From assembly GCA_903889745.1 (NCBI GenBank), contig CAISYO010000204.1, forward strand, positions 1 to 37,474: a DNA stretch of 37,474 nucleotides. The letters run 5' to 3'. This stretch comes from an uncultured Bacteroidota bacterium. GTDB lineage: Bacteria > Bacteroidota > Bacteroidia > Flavobacteriales > Flavobacteriaceae. The notes under the pieces were generated by a model that was given only the letters and a program-made list of their open reading frames with translations, was not told the origin of the DNA and did no database searches. How positions within the stretch are numbered: position 1 is the stretch's first letter; every line of letters begins with the position of its first letter. Of this stretch, positions 7,930-14,851 are shown one piece after another. The position numbers were made by a program, and so were the translations under genes.

Positions 7930-9051
7930 ATGCAAAAAGTATATTTAGATAATGCCGCAACCACAGCTATTCATCCGGAAGTTATTTCGGTAATGATGGA
8001 TGTGCTTCAAAATGATTTTGGAAATCCATCTTCAACGCATAGTTTTGGCCGAAGTGCGAAGACTTTGTTAGAATCGGCTCGAAAATCCATTGCTAAACTA
8101 CTAAATGCGCAAGCTTCTGAAATTATTTTTACATCAAGTGCCACCGAAGCAACGAATTGGATTTTGACCAGCGTTGTAAAAGATTTAGGAATAAAACGTA
8201 TTATTACGACTAAAATTGAGCATCACGCTACCTTGCATACCGTCGAACATTTAGCAAAGGAATTCGGAATTCAAGTTGAATACATTGCGATTTTACCAAG
8301 CGGAAACATCGATTACCAAGATTTAGCAGCGAAATTACCTTCAGATATTCCTACTTTGGTTTCGTTAATTCATGTAAATAATGAAATAGGAACGATTTTA
8401 GACATCAAACGTGTTTCAGACCTATGCCAATATGCAAACGCACTTTTCCATTGTGATACGGTCCAATCCATCGGAAAAACGAATATAGATGTACAAGAGT
8501 TGGGAATCGATTTTTTAGTAGCTTCTGCACATAAATTTCATGGTCCAAAAGGCATTGGGTTTGCTTATTTGAAAAAGAATTCGATGTTACAACCCATGAT
8601 TTTTGGAGGCGAACAAGAAAAAGGAATGCGTGCCGGAACTGAACCAGTTCATCAAGTAGTAGGAATGGCAAAAGCCTTTGAATTAGCTTACGCGAATCTA
8701 GAAAACGATATCAATCATATTTCTTATATAAAAGACTATTGTTTTTCGGAATTAAAAAAAGTTTTTCCAGAAGTTAAAATCAACGGAGAAAACACCTTTT
8801 ATAACCTTTTGAATGTTCAATTACCTTTATCGGAAGAAAAGACATCAATGTTGCTATTTACGTTAGATATGAAAGGAATTGCCGTTTCTCGCGGAAGTGC
8901 TTGTCAAAGCGGAAGCGTTAAACCATCGCACGTTTTAGCCGAATTTTTAGCACCAGAAGAAGTTATAAAACCAAGTGTACGCATTTCATTCAGTCATTTC
9001 AATACGAAACAAGATATTGATTTGTTGGTGGAAGCTTTGAAAACTTCATAA
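7930..9051 (+). CDS. Cysteine desulfurase (NifS/IscS family)
   Basis: PLP enzyme that takes sulfur from L-cysteine as a protein persulfide for Fe-S clusters, thiolated tRNA or other sulfur products. The 373 aa begin VYLDNAATT, typical of class V aminotransferase-fold desulfurases. HHATLH supplies the PLP-stacking histidine. The PLP lysine is K202 in SAHKFHGPKG, and the catalytic cysteine is C325 in SRGSACQSGS. Length and spacing match the NifS/IscS group rather than SufS, which is longer. It is a single-gene unit: no iscU, iscR or suf gene adjoins it, so the sulfur acceptor cannot be told from context. It converges on the SRPBCC gene across a strong terminator. Confidence 0.93.
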   Translation: MQKVYLDNAATTAIHPEVISVMMDVLQNDFGNPSSTHSFGRSAKTLLESARKSIAKLLNAQASEIIFTSSATEATNWILTSVVKDLGIKRIITTKIEHHATLHTVEHLAKEFGIQVEYIAILPSGNIDYQDLAAKLPSDIPTLVSLIHVNNEIGTILDIKRVSDLCQYANALFHCDTVQSIGKTNIDVQELGIDFLVASAHKFHGPKGIGFAYLKKNSMLQPMIFGGEQEKGMRAGTEPVHQVVGMAKAFELAYANLENDINHISYIKDYCFSELKKVFPEVKINGENTFYNLLNVQLPLSEEKTSMLLFTLDMKGIAVSRGSACQSGSVKPSHVLAEFLAPEEVIKPSVRISFSHFNTKQDIDLLVEALKTS

Positions 9052-9054
9052 AAA

Positions 9055-9078
9055 AAAGTCCGTTTAAAAACGGACTTT
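9055..9078. terminator. Bidirectional intrinsic terminator
   Basis: Perfect inverted repeat AAAGTCCGTTT / AAACGGACTTT between convergent stops. T-rich flanks follow on both strands (CATTTTTATTT on +, a run of T's on -), so it can end transcripts from the cysteine desulfurase and from the SRPBCC gene. Confidence 0.85.
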
Positions 9079-9100
9079 CATTTTTATTTAAATTACGGAA

Positions 9101-9490
9101 TTACAATTTCCCCATATTTTCAGCCAATGTTTCAATGAATTTTGATATTGGACCTTTAATCATCATTGCCATCATTGGGTTAAACTCACCTTCAAAAGTT
9201 AATTGAACATCAGTTGAATCGTTTACTTCGGTTAAGTTTGCGGTTAAAGTAAACGGTAATTTACTTGAAGCTGCTCCTAAAACGACTTGCGAATTTGGAG
9301 TACCACCTTTTTTTACCAATTTAATTTCTGGCATTCCTTTTAATCCGAATTCAAAGCAATTTTCGTCGATTACTTCAAATTTTGCGATATTTTCTGGCAT
9401 TAATTTTTCAAAATTCTTAACGTCGTTCAAAGCATTGAATAAATATTCAGCCGATTTTGCTACGTTTACTTTTGGACTTTCTAAGTTCAT
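9101..9490 (-). CDS. SRPBCC (START-like) fold protein
   Basis: 129-aa protein beginning ESPKVNVAKSAEYLFNALNDVKNFEKLMPENI, the start pattern of SRPBCC/polyketide-cyclase-like proteins that form a hydrophobic ligand pocket. A C-terminal helix follows (MMAMMIKGPISKFIETLAENMGKL). The ligand is unknown and no catalytic residues can be named. It lies 78 bp downstream of pyrE on the same strand, probably cotranscribed, with a 7-bp-period array filling the gap. Confidence 0.75.
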   Translation of the reverse strand: MNLESPKVNVAKSAEYLFNALNDVKNFEKLMPENIAKFEVIDENCFEFGLKGMPEIKLVKKGGTPNSQVVLGAASSKLPFTLTANLTEVNDSTDVQLTFEGEFNPMMAMMIKGPISKFIETLAENMGKL

Positions 9491-9505
9491 ATGTTTTTAT
9501 TTATT

Positions 9506-9568
9506 AAAGTTTCAGGTTTAAAGTTTCAAGTTTTGTCTTCTATTTTCTAACTTCTATTTTCTGTCAAA
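9506..9568. repeat. Nine-word 7-bp-period array between pyrE and the SRPBCC gene
   Basis: Read on the + strand in strict 7-base register: AAAGTTT, CAGGTTT, AAAGTTT, CAAGTTT, TGTCTTC, TATTTTC, TAACTTC, TATTTTC, TGTCAAA. It also resolves into two neighbouring 14-bp tandem duplications with different unit sequences (9506-9533 and 9537-9564). It fills nearly all of the spacer. Confidence 0.7.
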
Positions 9569-10216
9569 TTAAATTTCTGTGTTCCATTCGGCAGGATTGG
9601 CGTTCCAAGCGCTTAATGTTTCTAGTTCGTTTTCTGAAACATATTGTTTGTCAACTGCTTTCTCTAATAAATTTTCGTAATTACTAAGCGTGTAAACATC
9701 CAAATTAGCGGCCTCAAAACGTTCCTTTGAAACTGGAAAACCATAGGTAAAAATCGCCGCCATTCCTTTGATATTAGCACCTTCATTACGCAACGCTTCA
9801 ACAGCTAATAAACTACTTCCTCCAGTCGAAATCAAATCTTCAACCACAACTACATTTTGTCCTTTTTGTAAAAAACCTTCCACTTGATTTTGTCTTCCGT
9901 GTTTTTTTGGTTCAGGTCGAACGTATACAAAAGGCAATCCCATTGCTTCGGCAACTAAAATTCCGATGCCAATAGCGCCTGTTGCAACACCTGCAATAAC
10001 ATCGGGCTTGCCAAATTTCTCTTCAATTTGTTTCGCAAATTCATCACGAATATAATTTCTAACCGCTGGAAATGAAAGGATTATGCGGTTATCACAATAA
10101 ATCGGAGACTTCCAGCCAGAAGCCCATGTAAAAGGATTTTTGGAATTTAATTTAATTGCGTTTATTTGTAAAAGCAATTCGGCTGTTTGTTGTGCTGTGT
10201 TGTTATTAAAAATCAT
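9569..10216 (-). CDS. pyrE: Orotate phosphoribosyltransferase
   Basis: Makes orotidine 5'-phosphate from orotate and PRPP in de novo UMP synthesis. The 215-aa protein has the OPRTase start NPFTWASGWKSPIYCDNR, the loop GVATGAIGIGILVAEAMG, the flexible-loop lysines in RPEPKKHGRQNQVEG, and the PRPP-binding motif VVVVEDLISTGGSS. The ATG at 10216 gives the canonical N-terminus (MIFNNNTAQQTAELLLQINAIKL). It is transcribed away from the NUDIX gene, whose ATG is only 7 bp away. A TACATTTG box overlapping that ATG is the likely promoter, which would make the pyrE mRNA leaderless or nearly so. Confidence 0.95.
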   Translation of the reverse strand: MIFNNNTAQQTAELLLQINAIKLNSKNPFTWASGWKSPIYCDNRIILSFPAVRNYIRDEFAKQIEEKFGKPDVIAGVATGAIGIGILVAEAMGLPFVYVRPEPKKHGRQNQVEGFLQKGQNVVVVEDLISTGGSSLLAVEALRNEGANIKGMAAIFTYGFPVSKERFEAANLDVYTLSNYENLLEKAVDKQYVSENELETLSAWNANPAEWNTEI

Positions 10217-10220
10217 ATTG

Positions 10221-10228
10221 CAAATGTA
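10221..10228 (-). promoter_or_regulatory. Putative pyrE -7 box TACATTTG, overlapping the NUDIX start codon
   Basis: Exact TAnnTTTG match on the minus strand, ending 5 bases before the pyrE ATG and covering the NUDIX ATG at 10224-10226. At normal -7 geometry the transcript would begin at or within a few bases of the pyrE start codon. No good -33 TTG seen. Confidence 0.45.
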
Positions 10229-10832
10229 TAAAGTTTTTGTGAACGATAAGCCACTTTTTTTGACAAATCAGGTTCAAAAAGAAACCGATTTCAAACTTTT
10301 TTTATTAGAAAGTGTTGATATCAAGAAGTTGATCGTTAAAATATTTCAGCATAAAATTCAGAAAGCGTTTCTATATCATCCAGATGAGAAGTTAATTATG
10401 AAAACGCTTCGTGCCAAATTACCTGTGGAAAAAGCAGGTGGTGGATTGGTTTATAATGCAAATGGAGACGTACTTTTTATTTTCAGAAACGGAAAATGGG
10501 ATTTGGCAAAAGGCGGCATGGAAAAAAACGAAACCATAGAACAGACCGCTATCAGAGAAGTTGAAGAAGAAACTGGCGTTACTGGATTAATCATTACCGA
10601 AAAACTGCAAAAAACCTATCATATTTTTAAGCGCAATGGTCGTTATAAATTAAAAATAACCCAATGGTTTGAAATGCAAACCAAATACGAAGGCACTCCT
10701 CAAGGTCAAGCCGATGAAGGTATTGAAAAAGTAGAATGGGTAAACCTAAAGGATATTCCGATGTTATTAGAAAATTCCTATGAGAATATTAAGTTGTTGT
10801 TTGAGGAGGAAAAATCTAATGTGTCAATTTAA
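10224..10832 (+). CDS. NUDIX hydrolase
   Basis: Predicted hydrolase of a nucleoside diphosphate linked to another moiety; substrate not deducible. I place the start at the ATG at 10224 (202 aa, MYKVFVNDKPLFLTN) instead of the tracked 10140, because the extra 28 residues are the antisense of pyrE. Residues 1-70 are an extra N-terminal region. The Nudix box follows around residues 90-115: GGMEKNETIEQTAIREVEEE, matching GX5EX7REUXEEXGU (REVEEETGV). The last codons fall in the first words of an 8-bp-period array, so the tail SNVSI may be array-derived. It is divergent from pyrE with 7 bp between start codons. Confidence 0.9.
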   Translation: MYKVFVNDKPLFLTNQVQKETDFKLFLLESVDIKKLIVKIFQHKIQKAFLYHPDEKLIMKTLRAKLPVEKAGGGLVYNANGDVLFIFRNGKWDLAKGGMEKNETIEQTAIREVEEETGVTGLIITEKLQKTYHIFKRNGRYKLKITQWFEMQTKYEGTPQGQADEGIEKVEWVNLKDIPMLLENSYENIKLLFEEEKSNVSI

Positions 10833-10887
10833 TAATTAGCCAATGTGTTAATTTAGTCTCATTGGCACATTGACAAATTGTCTAATT
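10816..10887. repeat. Inverted 8-bp-period array between convergent genes
   Basis: Nine octamers in exact register: CTAATGTG, TCAATTTA, ATAATTAG, CCAATGTG, TTAATTTA, GTCTCATT, GGCACATT, GACAAATT, GTCTAATT. The first half carries YYAATKTR-like words. The second half carries their reverse-complement type (CACATTG, CAAATTG), so the array is inverted about its centre. It spans the end of the NUDIX gene, the spacer and the end of the M14 gene, and contains both stops. It may act as a bidirectional terminator, though no T-tract is present. Confidence 0.65.
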
Positions 10888-12606
10888 CATACGATAAACC
10901 GGATACTGCAAATGCGCTTTTTCATAATAAGGCGATTGTCTATACACCCAATCCAATTGTGCCGCACCGTTTTCAGCGAAAGCTTTGTCATTTTGTTTCT
11001 TTTGTTCTAATTCGGATTTTATTTTTGGGTTTTTGTCCAAAAATTCTTTGGCTAAATCTTCAAAAACATAACTCGAAAAATACTCTTTTTGTTGTAAAAT
11101 AGGATCAAAGAAGTTCCAATTGAAATAACTGTCCACCGCTTCTGGTTCTAATGTTTCAACTAAATATTTCACGCCTGGTTGATTTGAGTAGAATACATAA
11201 TCGCCATAATGAAACTGTACTTTTTGAGTCGATTTAGATACTTTCGTATTGTAATGTCCGTAATGACCTTCATAAGATGATTTTGACGTTTGATAACTTT
11301 CAATTTTATACGATTCCACTTCAATTAGGGTGTCTTTTTGAAGTCGATGCGCATTGATATTATTTAATTCCAATAGGTCTAAAACTTGCCATTGCGATTG
11401 CGGAATAATATAAGCTTTCGGAATGTTTACGAATTTCGTGGGTTTATAATTGCCATAAAACGGAATTTTCTTGGTAAACGGTTTGCTTTTATTATAAAAC
11501 AATCGGTCTTTTCCTGAAATGTCACTTGGTTTATAACCGCCTTGATACCCTTTAAAATCAATATAAGACACTTTCGTTGAATCAATTACCCAATCTAATG
11601 GATATTGCATCTCAACTTGATATTCATTCAAAGCATCTTTACGCATTTGCTTGATTTTTTGCCAATTTGCATCTGCGAAATTAATCGTGCTCACCATAAA
11701 TTCATAAGTAACCTTAACTCGTTCTTCATACACTTTCAACATGTGTGTTTCTGGAACAAATCCTAAAGTGTGAAATAGGGTAGTGTAACCTGTGGCATAT
11801 CTTGGCGTATCGGTAAATTGTTCAAAACCTTTGTCAGGCATATCGCCATGAATATTCACATACGGCACCACATCGATGTTCTTTTTGTTCATGTCTTTCA
11901 CAATTGAAGGATATAATTCGTTGATGAAATAATTGCCCAATTTGTTTCCCAAACGTTCATGTTGGGTTGCAATGCAAGTAAACGTATATTGATAATCAGC
12001 ACCATTTGAAACGTGATTGTCTATGAAAATATCGGGATTTAACTGGGTAAACAACTTTTGAAAACTTCTCGAATTTTTAGTATCCGATTTAATAAAATCG
12101 CGATTCAAATCATAATTTCGAGCATTTCCTCTGAAACCATATTCTTCGGGTCCGTTTTGATTGGCTCTTGAATGCGAATTTCGATTCAACATCCCACCCA
12201 CATTATACACCGGAATAGCTGCAATAAAGGTGTTTTTAGCCGTTTTAATTTTTCCCATGGCTAAATCGCGCATTAACATCATGGTAGCGTCTATACCATC
12301 GGGTTCGCCTGCGTGAATGCCGTTGTTGATTAAAATTACGGCTTTGTTTTTAGTAAAATATTCGTCAAAATCAAATTTGCCTTCGCTTGAATAAAGCACT
12401 AAATGCAGAGGTTTTCCGCTATCAGTGGTACCTTTATAAATCATTTGGATGTTGGCAAAACGTTCGTCTAATTGTTCATAAAATGAAATACAATCTTCAT
12501 AAGTAGTTGATTGATTGCCATTGCCACGTTCAAAAGGCGTGGATAAATCGTTTTGTGAAAATACAAAAATTGAAAAGAAAAGTAAACTTATAGTTAAAAA
12601 ACGCAT
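10882..12606 (-). CDS. Secreted M14-family zinc carboxypeptidase-like protein
   Basis: Predicted exported metallopeptidase. The start at ATG 12606 (574 aa) gives the signal peptide MRFLTISLLFFSIFVFSQ and leaves a TAnnTTTG box 21 bases upstream, whereas the tracked start at 12630 would lie within or beside that box. The M14 zinc site is present: H and E in NNGIHAGEPDG and the third ligand H in FIDNHVSNGADYQ. A catalytic Glu candidate lies in FVPETHMLKVYEER. The C-terminal about 230 residues are a separate, probably beta-rich region. No lipobox and no T9SS tail are seen, so it may be periplasmic. Substrate unknown. Confidence 0.85.
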   Translation of the reverse strand: MRFLTISLLFFSIFVFSQNDLSTPFERGNGNQSTTYEDCISFYEQLDERFANIQMIYKGTTDSGKPLHLVLYSSEGKFDFDEYFTKNKAVILINNGIHAGEPDGIDATMMLMRDLAMGKIKTAKNTFIAAIPVYNVGGMLNRNSHSRANQNGPEEYGFRGNARNYDLNRDFIKSDTKNSRSFQKLFTQLNPDIFIDNHVSNGADYQYTFTCIATQHERLGNKLGNYFINELYPSIVKDMNKKNIDVVPYVNIHGDMPDKGFEQFTDTPRYATGYTTLFHTLGFVPETHMLKVYEERVKVTYEFMVSTINFADANWQKIKQMRKDALNEYQVEMQYPLDWVIDSTKVSYIDFKGYQGGYKPSDISGKDRLFYNKSKPFTKKIPFYGNYKPTKFVNIPKAYIIPQSQWQVLDLLELNNINAHRLQKDTLIEVESYKIESYQTSKSSYEGHYGHYNTKVSKSTQKVQFHYGDYVFYSNQPGVKYLVETLEPEAVDSYFNWNFFDPILQQKEYFSSYVFEDLAKEFLDKNPKIKSELEQKKQNDKAFAENGAAQLDWVYRQSPYYEKAHLQYPVYRMN

Positions 12607-12627
12607 AGCATAATAGTATTTGATTTT

Positions 12628-12635
12628 CAAAAATA
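12628..12635 (-). promoter_or_regulatory. Putative -7 box TATTTTTG for the M14 gene
   Basis: Exact TAnnTTTG on the minus strand, 21 bases before the ATG at 12606. It argues for that start over the one at 12630. Confidence 0.45.
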
Positions 12636-12658
12636 ATGAATCTTTTTAGCATATTTTT

Positions 12659-12679
12659 TAATTCTTAATTTTTAATTCA
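12659..12679. repeat. Three-word 7-bp array in a divergent promoter region
   Basis: TAATTCT, TAATTTT and TAATTCA in exact 7-bp register between the divergent M14 and helicase promoters. It sits where upstream promoter DNA of the helicase would lie. Confidence 0.5.
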
Positions 12680-12689
12680 AAATTGGCTT

Positions 12690-12697
12690 TATCTTTG
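12690..12697 (+). promoter_or_regulatory. Putative -7 box TATCTTTG for the helicase
   Basis: Exact TAnnTTTG match ending only 4 bases before the ATG at 12702, so transcription would begin at or next to the start codon. This predicts a leaderless or near-leaderless mRNA. Confidence 0.5.
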
Positions 12698-12701
12698 CCG
12701 C

Positions 12702-14048
12702 ATGAGTCAAAATCCGTATTCCAACAATGTACTATTGAATCTTGGTATTCAAAGTTTAAATAAAATGCAAGAAGTAGCACAACATGCTATTTTGAATGAA
12801 GATAATATTTTATTGCTTTCGCCAACAGGTTCGGGGAAAACTTTAGCTTTTTTATTACCCATTTTTCAATTATTAGAAGAAGATGTAAAAGGCGTGCAAT
12901 GTATAATTTTAGTGCCTTCTCGCGAATTAGGTTTGCAAATTGAACAAGTTTGGAAAAAAATGGGCACGCATTACAAAGTCAATATGTGTTATGGTGGCCA
13001 TTCGATTGATATCGAAATCAATAATTTGAGTAACCCTCCAGCGCTTTTAATTGGGACACCAGGAAGAATTGCCGATCATTTAGACCGAGGAAGTTTTGCT
13101 ACCGAAAATATTAAAACGTATGTGTTAGACGAGTTTGACAAATCATTACAATTGGGTTATCATGAGGAAATGTCATACATTATTGGAAAAATAACTAGAG
13201 CCAATAAACGTATTTTAGTTTCTGCGACTTCTGGCGTGGAAATTCCGAAATATACCAAAGTAATTGATCCGAAAGTAATTGATTTTATTCCGAACCAAAA
13301 ACAGAACGATAATTTAGATGTTCGCATCGTATTTTCGAAATCCAAAGATAAAATTGATTCGTTGTTTCAGTTGATTTGTTCTTTAAATTCAGAAGCTGCG
13401 ATTATTTTTTGCAACCATAGAGAAGCGGTAGAACGCATTCATGAAATGTTAACGCAAAAAGGTATTATTTCGACTTATTATCACGGCGGATTAGATCAAG
13501 ACGAACGCGAACGTGCTTTGATTCAGTTTCGAAATGGAAGTGTTTCCTATTTGATTACGACTGATTTAGGTGCGAGAGGTTTGGATATCCCTGAAATGAA
13601 ACACGTAATTCATTACCATTTACCTGCAAAGGAAGACGAATTTACTCACAGAAACGGAAGAACCGCACGTATGTTAGCAACCGGAACCGCGTATGTGTTA
13701 ATTCACGAAACCGAAAAGAAAGCTGATTATTTTGATTATGGCAAACGAAGATTAGATGTTTCCAATGCGAAATCATTACCAAAAGCACCTTTATATCAAA
13801 CGCTTTACATCAGCGGAGGAAAGAAAAACAAGTTGAATAAAATCGACATTGTTGGTTTCTTTTCGCAAAAAGGAAAGTTGGAAAAAGACGACATTGGATT
13901 AATCGAAGTCAAAGATTTTATTTCCTTTGTAGCGGTGAAATATCCGAAAGTAAAATCGTTATTGCAAAACATCAAAGAAGAGAAAATGAAGGGGAAGAAG
14001 TATAAAATTGAAGTTGCGAGAAAAGTGATTAAGAAAGAAGAGGAGTAA
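12702..14048 (+). CDS. DEAD-box RNA helicase with DbpA-like C-terminal domain
   Basis: ATP-dependent RNA helicase, likely in ribosome assembly or RNA turnover. Two RecA-like domains carry SPTGSGKTLAF (motif I), PSRELGLQIEQ (Ia), GTPGRIADHL (Ib), VLDEFDKSL (motif II as DEFD rather than DEAD), SATSG (III), TTDLGARGLDIPE (V) and HRNGRTAR (VI, where HRxGRTGR is usual). Residues from about 370 (TLYISGGKKNKLNKIDIVGFF to the end) resemble the RNA-binding domain of DbpA, which recognises 23S rRNA hairpin 92. The Q-motif region is SLNKMQEVAQ. The length of 448 aa is normal. The variant motifs II and VI keep the core acidic and arginine residues, so activity is expected. The gene is alone on its strand until the methyltransferase, from which it is separated by a palindromic element. 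Confidence 0.9.
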   Translation: MSQNPYSNNVLLNLGIQSLNKMQEVAQHAILNEDNILLLSPTGSGKTLAFLLPIFQLLEEDVKGVQCIILVPSRELGLQIEQVWKKMGTHYKVNMCYGGHSIDIEINNLSNPPALLIGTPGRIADHLDRGSFATENIKTYVLDEFDKSLQLGYHEEMSYIIGKITRANKRILVSATSGVEIPKYTKVIDPKVIDFIPNQKQNDNLDVRIVFSKSKDKIDSLFQLICSLNSEAAIIFCNHREAVERIHEMLTQKGIISTYYHGGLDQDERERALIQFRNGSVSYLITTDLGARGLDIPEMKHVIHYHLPAKEDEFTHRNGRTARMLATGTAYVLIHETEKKADYFDYGKRRLDVSNAKSLPKAPLYQTLYISGGKKNKLNKIDIVGFFSQKGKLEKDDIGLIEVKDFISFVAVKYPKVKSLLQNIKEEKMKGKKYKIEVARKVIKKEEE

Positions 14049-14056
14049 TACTTTTT

Positions 14057-14129
14057 TGTCATTCCGACGAATGGAGGAATCACATAACGTAGATTGAATA
14101 ATGAGATTTCTCCTTACGTCGAAATGACA
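14057..14129. repeat. 73-bp palindromic intergenic element
   Basis: Two 27-bp imperfect inverted arms (14057-14083 and 14103-14129, 22 of 27 positions matching) flank a 19-base centre. The arms begin TGTCATTCCGACGAATGGAG and, on the other strand, TGTCATTTCGACGTAAGGAG. The look (outer TGTCAT, GGAGGAATC core, compensating arms) is that of dispersed REP/MITE-like palindromes. No transposase is nearby. It gives rise to spurious ORFs encoding IPPFVGMT-like peptides on the minus strand. Confidence 0.75.
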
Positions 14130-14155
14130 GTGTGTTGATATAAATTTAGTAAAAA

Positions 14156-14788
14156 ATGAATCCAACCTGCCCACTTTGCCAATCCAAATCAACGCTTTTC
14201 TGCGATAAACCAAAGCATTTGTTTTATAAATGCGATACTTGCGAAGGCATTTTCAGACCTAAACACACTTTTTTAACCGCTGAAGAAGAGAAATTACATT
14301 ACGAAAAACACAATAATGATGTTTTTGACAAGCGTTATCAAGCGTTTGTTTCACCAATAGTGGAGGCTATTTTACACGATTTTTCTCCAGATACTCAAGG
14401 TTTGGATTTTGGTTCAGGAACGGGTCCAGTAATTGCTAAAATGTTGACCGATAAAGGTTTTCAAGTGCAGAATTACGATTTGTTTTTTGCAAATGAACCA
14501 TCACTTTTGGATGAAAAATATAATTATGTTTCTTGTTGTGAAGTAATGGAACATTTTCATCAACCATACAAAGAATTTGAATTATTGAAAAGCTTATTAC
14601 TTCCGAAAGGGAAATTATATTGCAAAACAGAAATTTTCAATAACCAAAAACCCTTTGAAAATTGGTATTACAAAGATGATTTTACCCATGTTTTCATTTA
14701 TCAACCCAAAACCTTGGAATGGATAAAATCTGAATTTAGTTTTTCGAATTTAATTGTAAAAGAAAAGTTGATTGTGTTTGAAAATTAA
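14156..14788 (+). CDS. Class I SAM methyltransferase with N-terminal zinc ribbon
   Basis: Predicted SAM-dependent methyltransferase, target unknown. Residues 5-30 form a four-cysteine zinc ribbon (CPLC ... CDTC). The Rossmann core has motif I GLDFGSGTGPVIAKML, an acidic motif II loop (VQNYDLFF), and YVSCCEVMEHFHQPYKEF, which matches the Methyltransf_23 type of domain. The C-terminus is WIKSEFSFSNLIVKEKLIVFEN. The length of 210 aa is complete. The gene is bracketed by two unrelated palindromic structures, the 73-bp element before it and the symmetric 7-mer array after it. The zinc ribbon could bind RNA or protein, but that is speculation. Confidence 0.85.
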   Translation: MNPTCPLCQSKSTLFCDKPKHLFYKCDTCEGIFRPKHTFLTAEEEKLHYEKHNNDVFDKRYQAFVSPIVEAILHDFSPDTQGLDFGSGTGPVIAKMLTDKGFQVQNYDLFFANEPSLLDEKYNYVSCCEVMEHFHQPYKEFELLKSLLLPKGKLYCKTEIFNNQKPFENWYYKDDFTHVFIYQPKTLEWIKSEFSFSNLIVKEKLIVFEN

Positions 14789-14791
14789 AGA

Positions 14792-14845
14792 CACGAATAT
14801 CGCAAATTGGCACAAATGAATTAGTGAAAATCAGTGAAATTCGTG
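14792..14845. repeat. Symmetric six-word inverted array
   Basis: Three 7-mers CACGAAT, CGCAAAT, CACAAAT are followed by three inverted 7-mers ATTAGTG, ATCAGTG, ATTCGTG. The spacers are 2, 3, 2, 3 and 2 bases, so the layout is mirror-symmetric. The outer pair is perfectly complementary, the inner pair matches at 6 of 7 positions and the middle pair at 4 of 7. It fills the 63-bp gap between the convergent methyltransferase and coaD genes. Confidence 0.7.
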
Positions 14846-14851
14846 TTAGAA

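Noticed and set aside
13805-14213. Two minus-strand ORFs (92 and 84 aa) over the helicase 3' end and the palindrome
   Set aside because: They are antisense to the helicase and methyltransferase, and their readable peptides (IPPFVGMT and similar) come from the 73-bp palindromic element. No promoter or family match.
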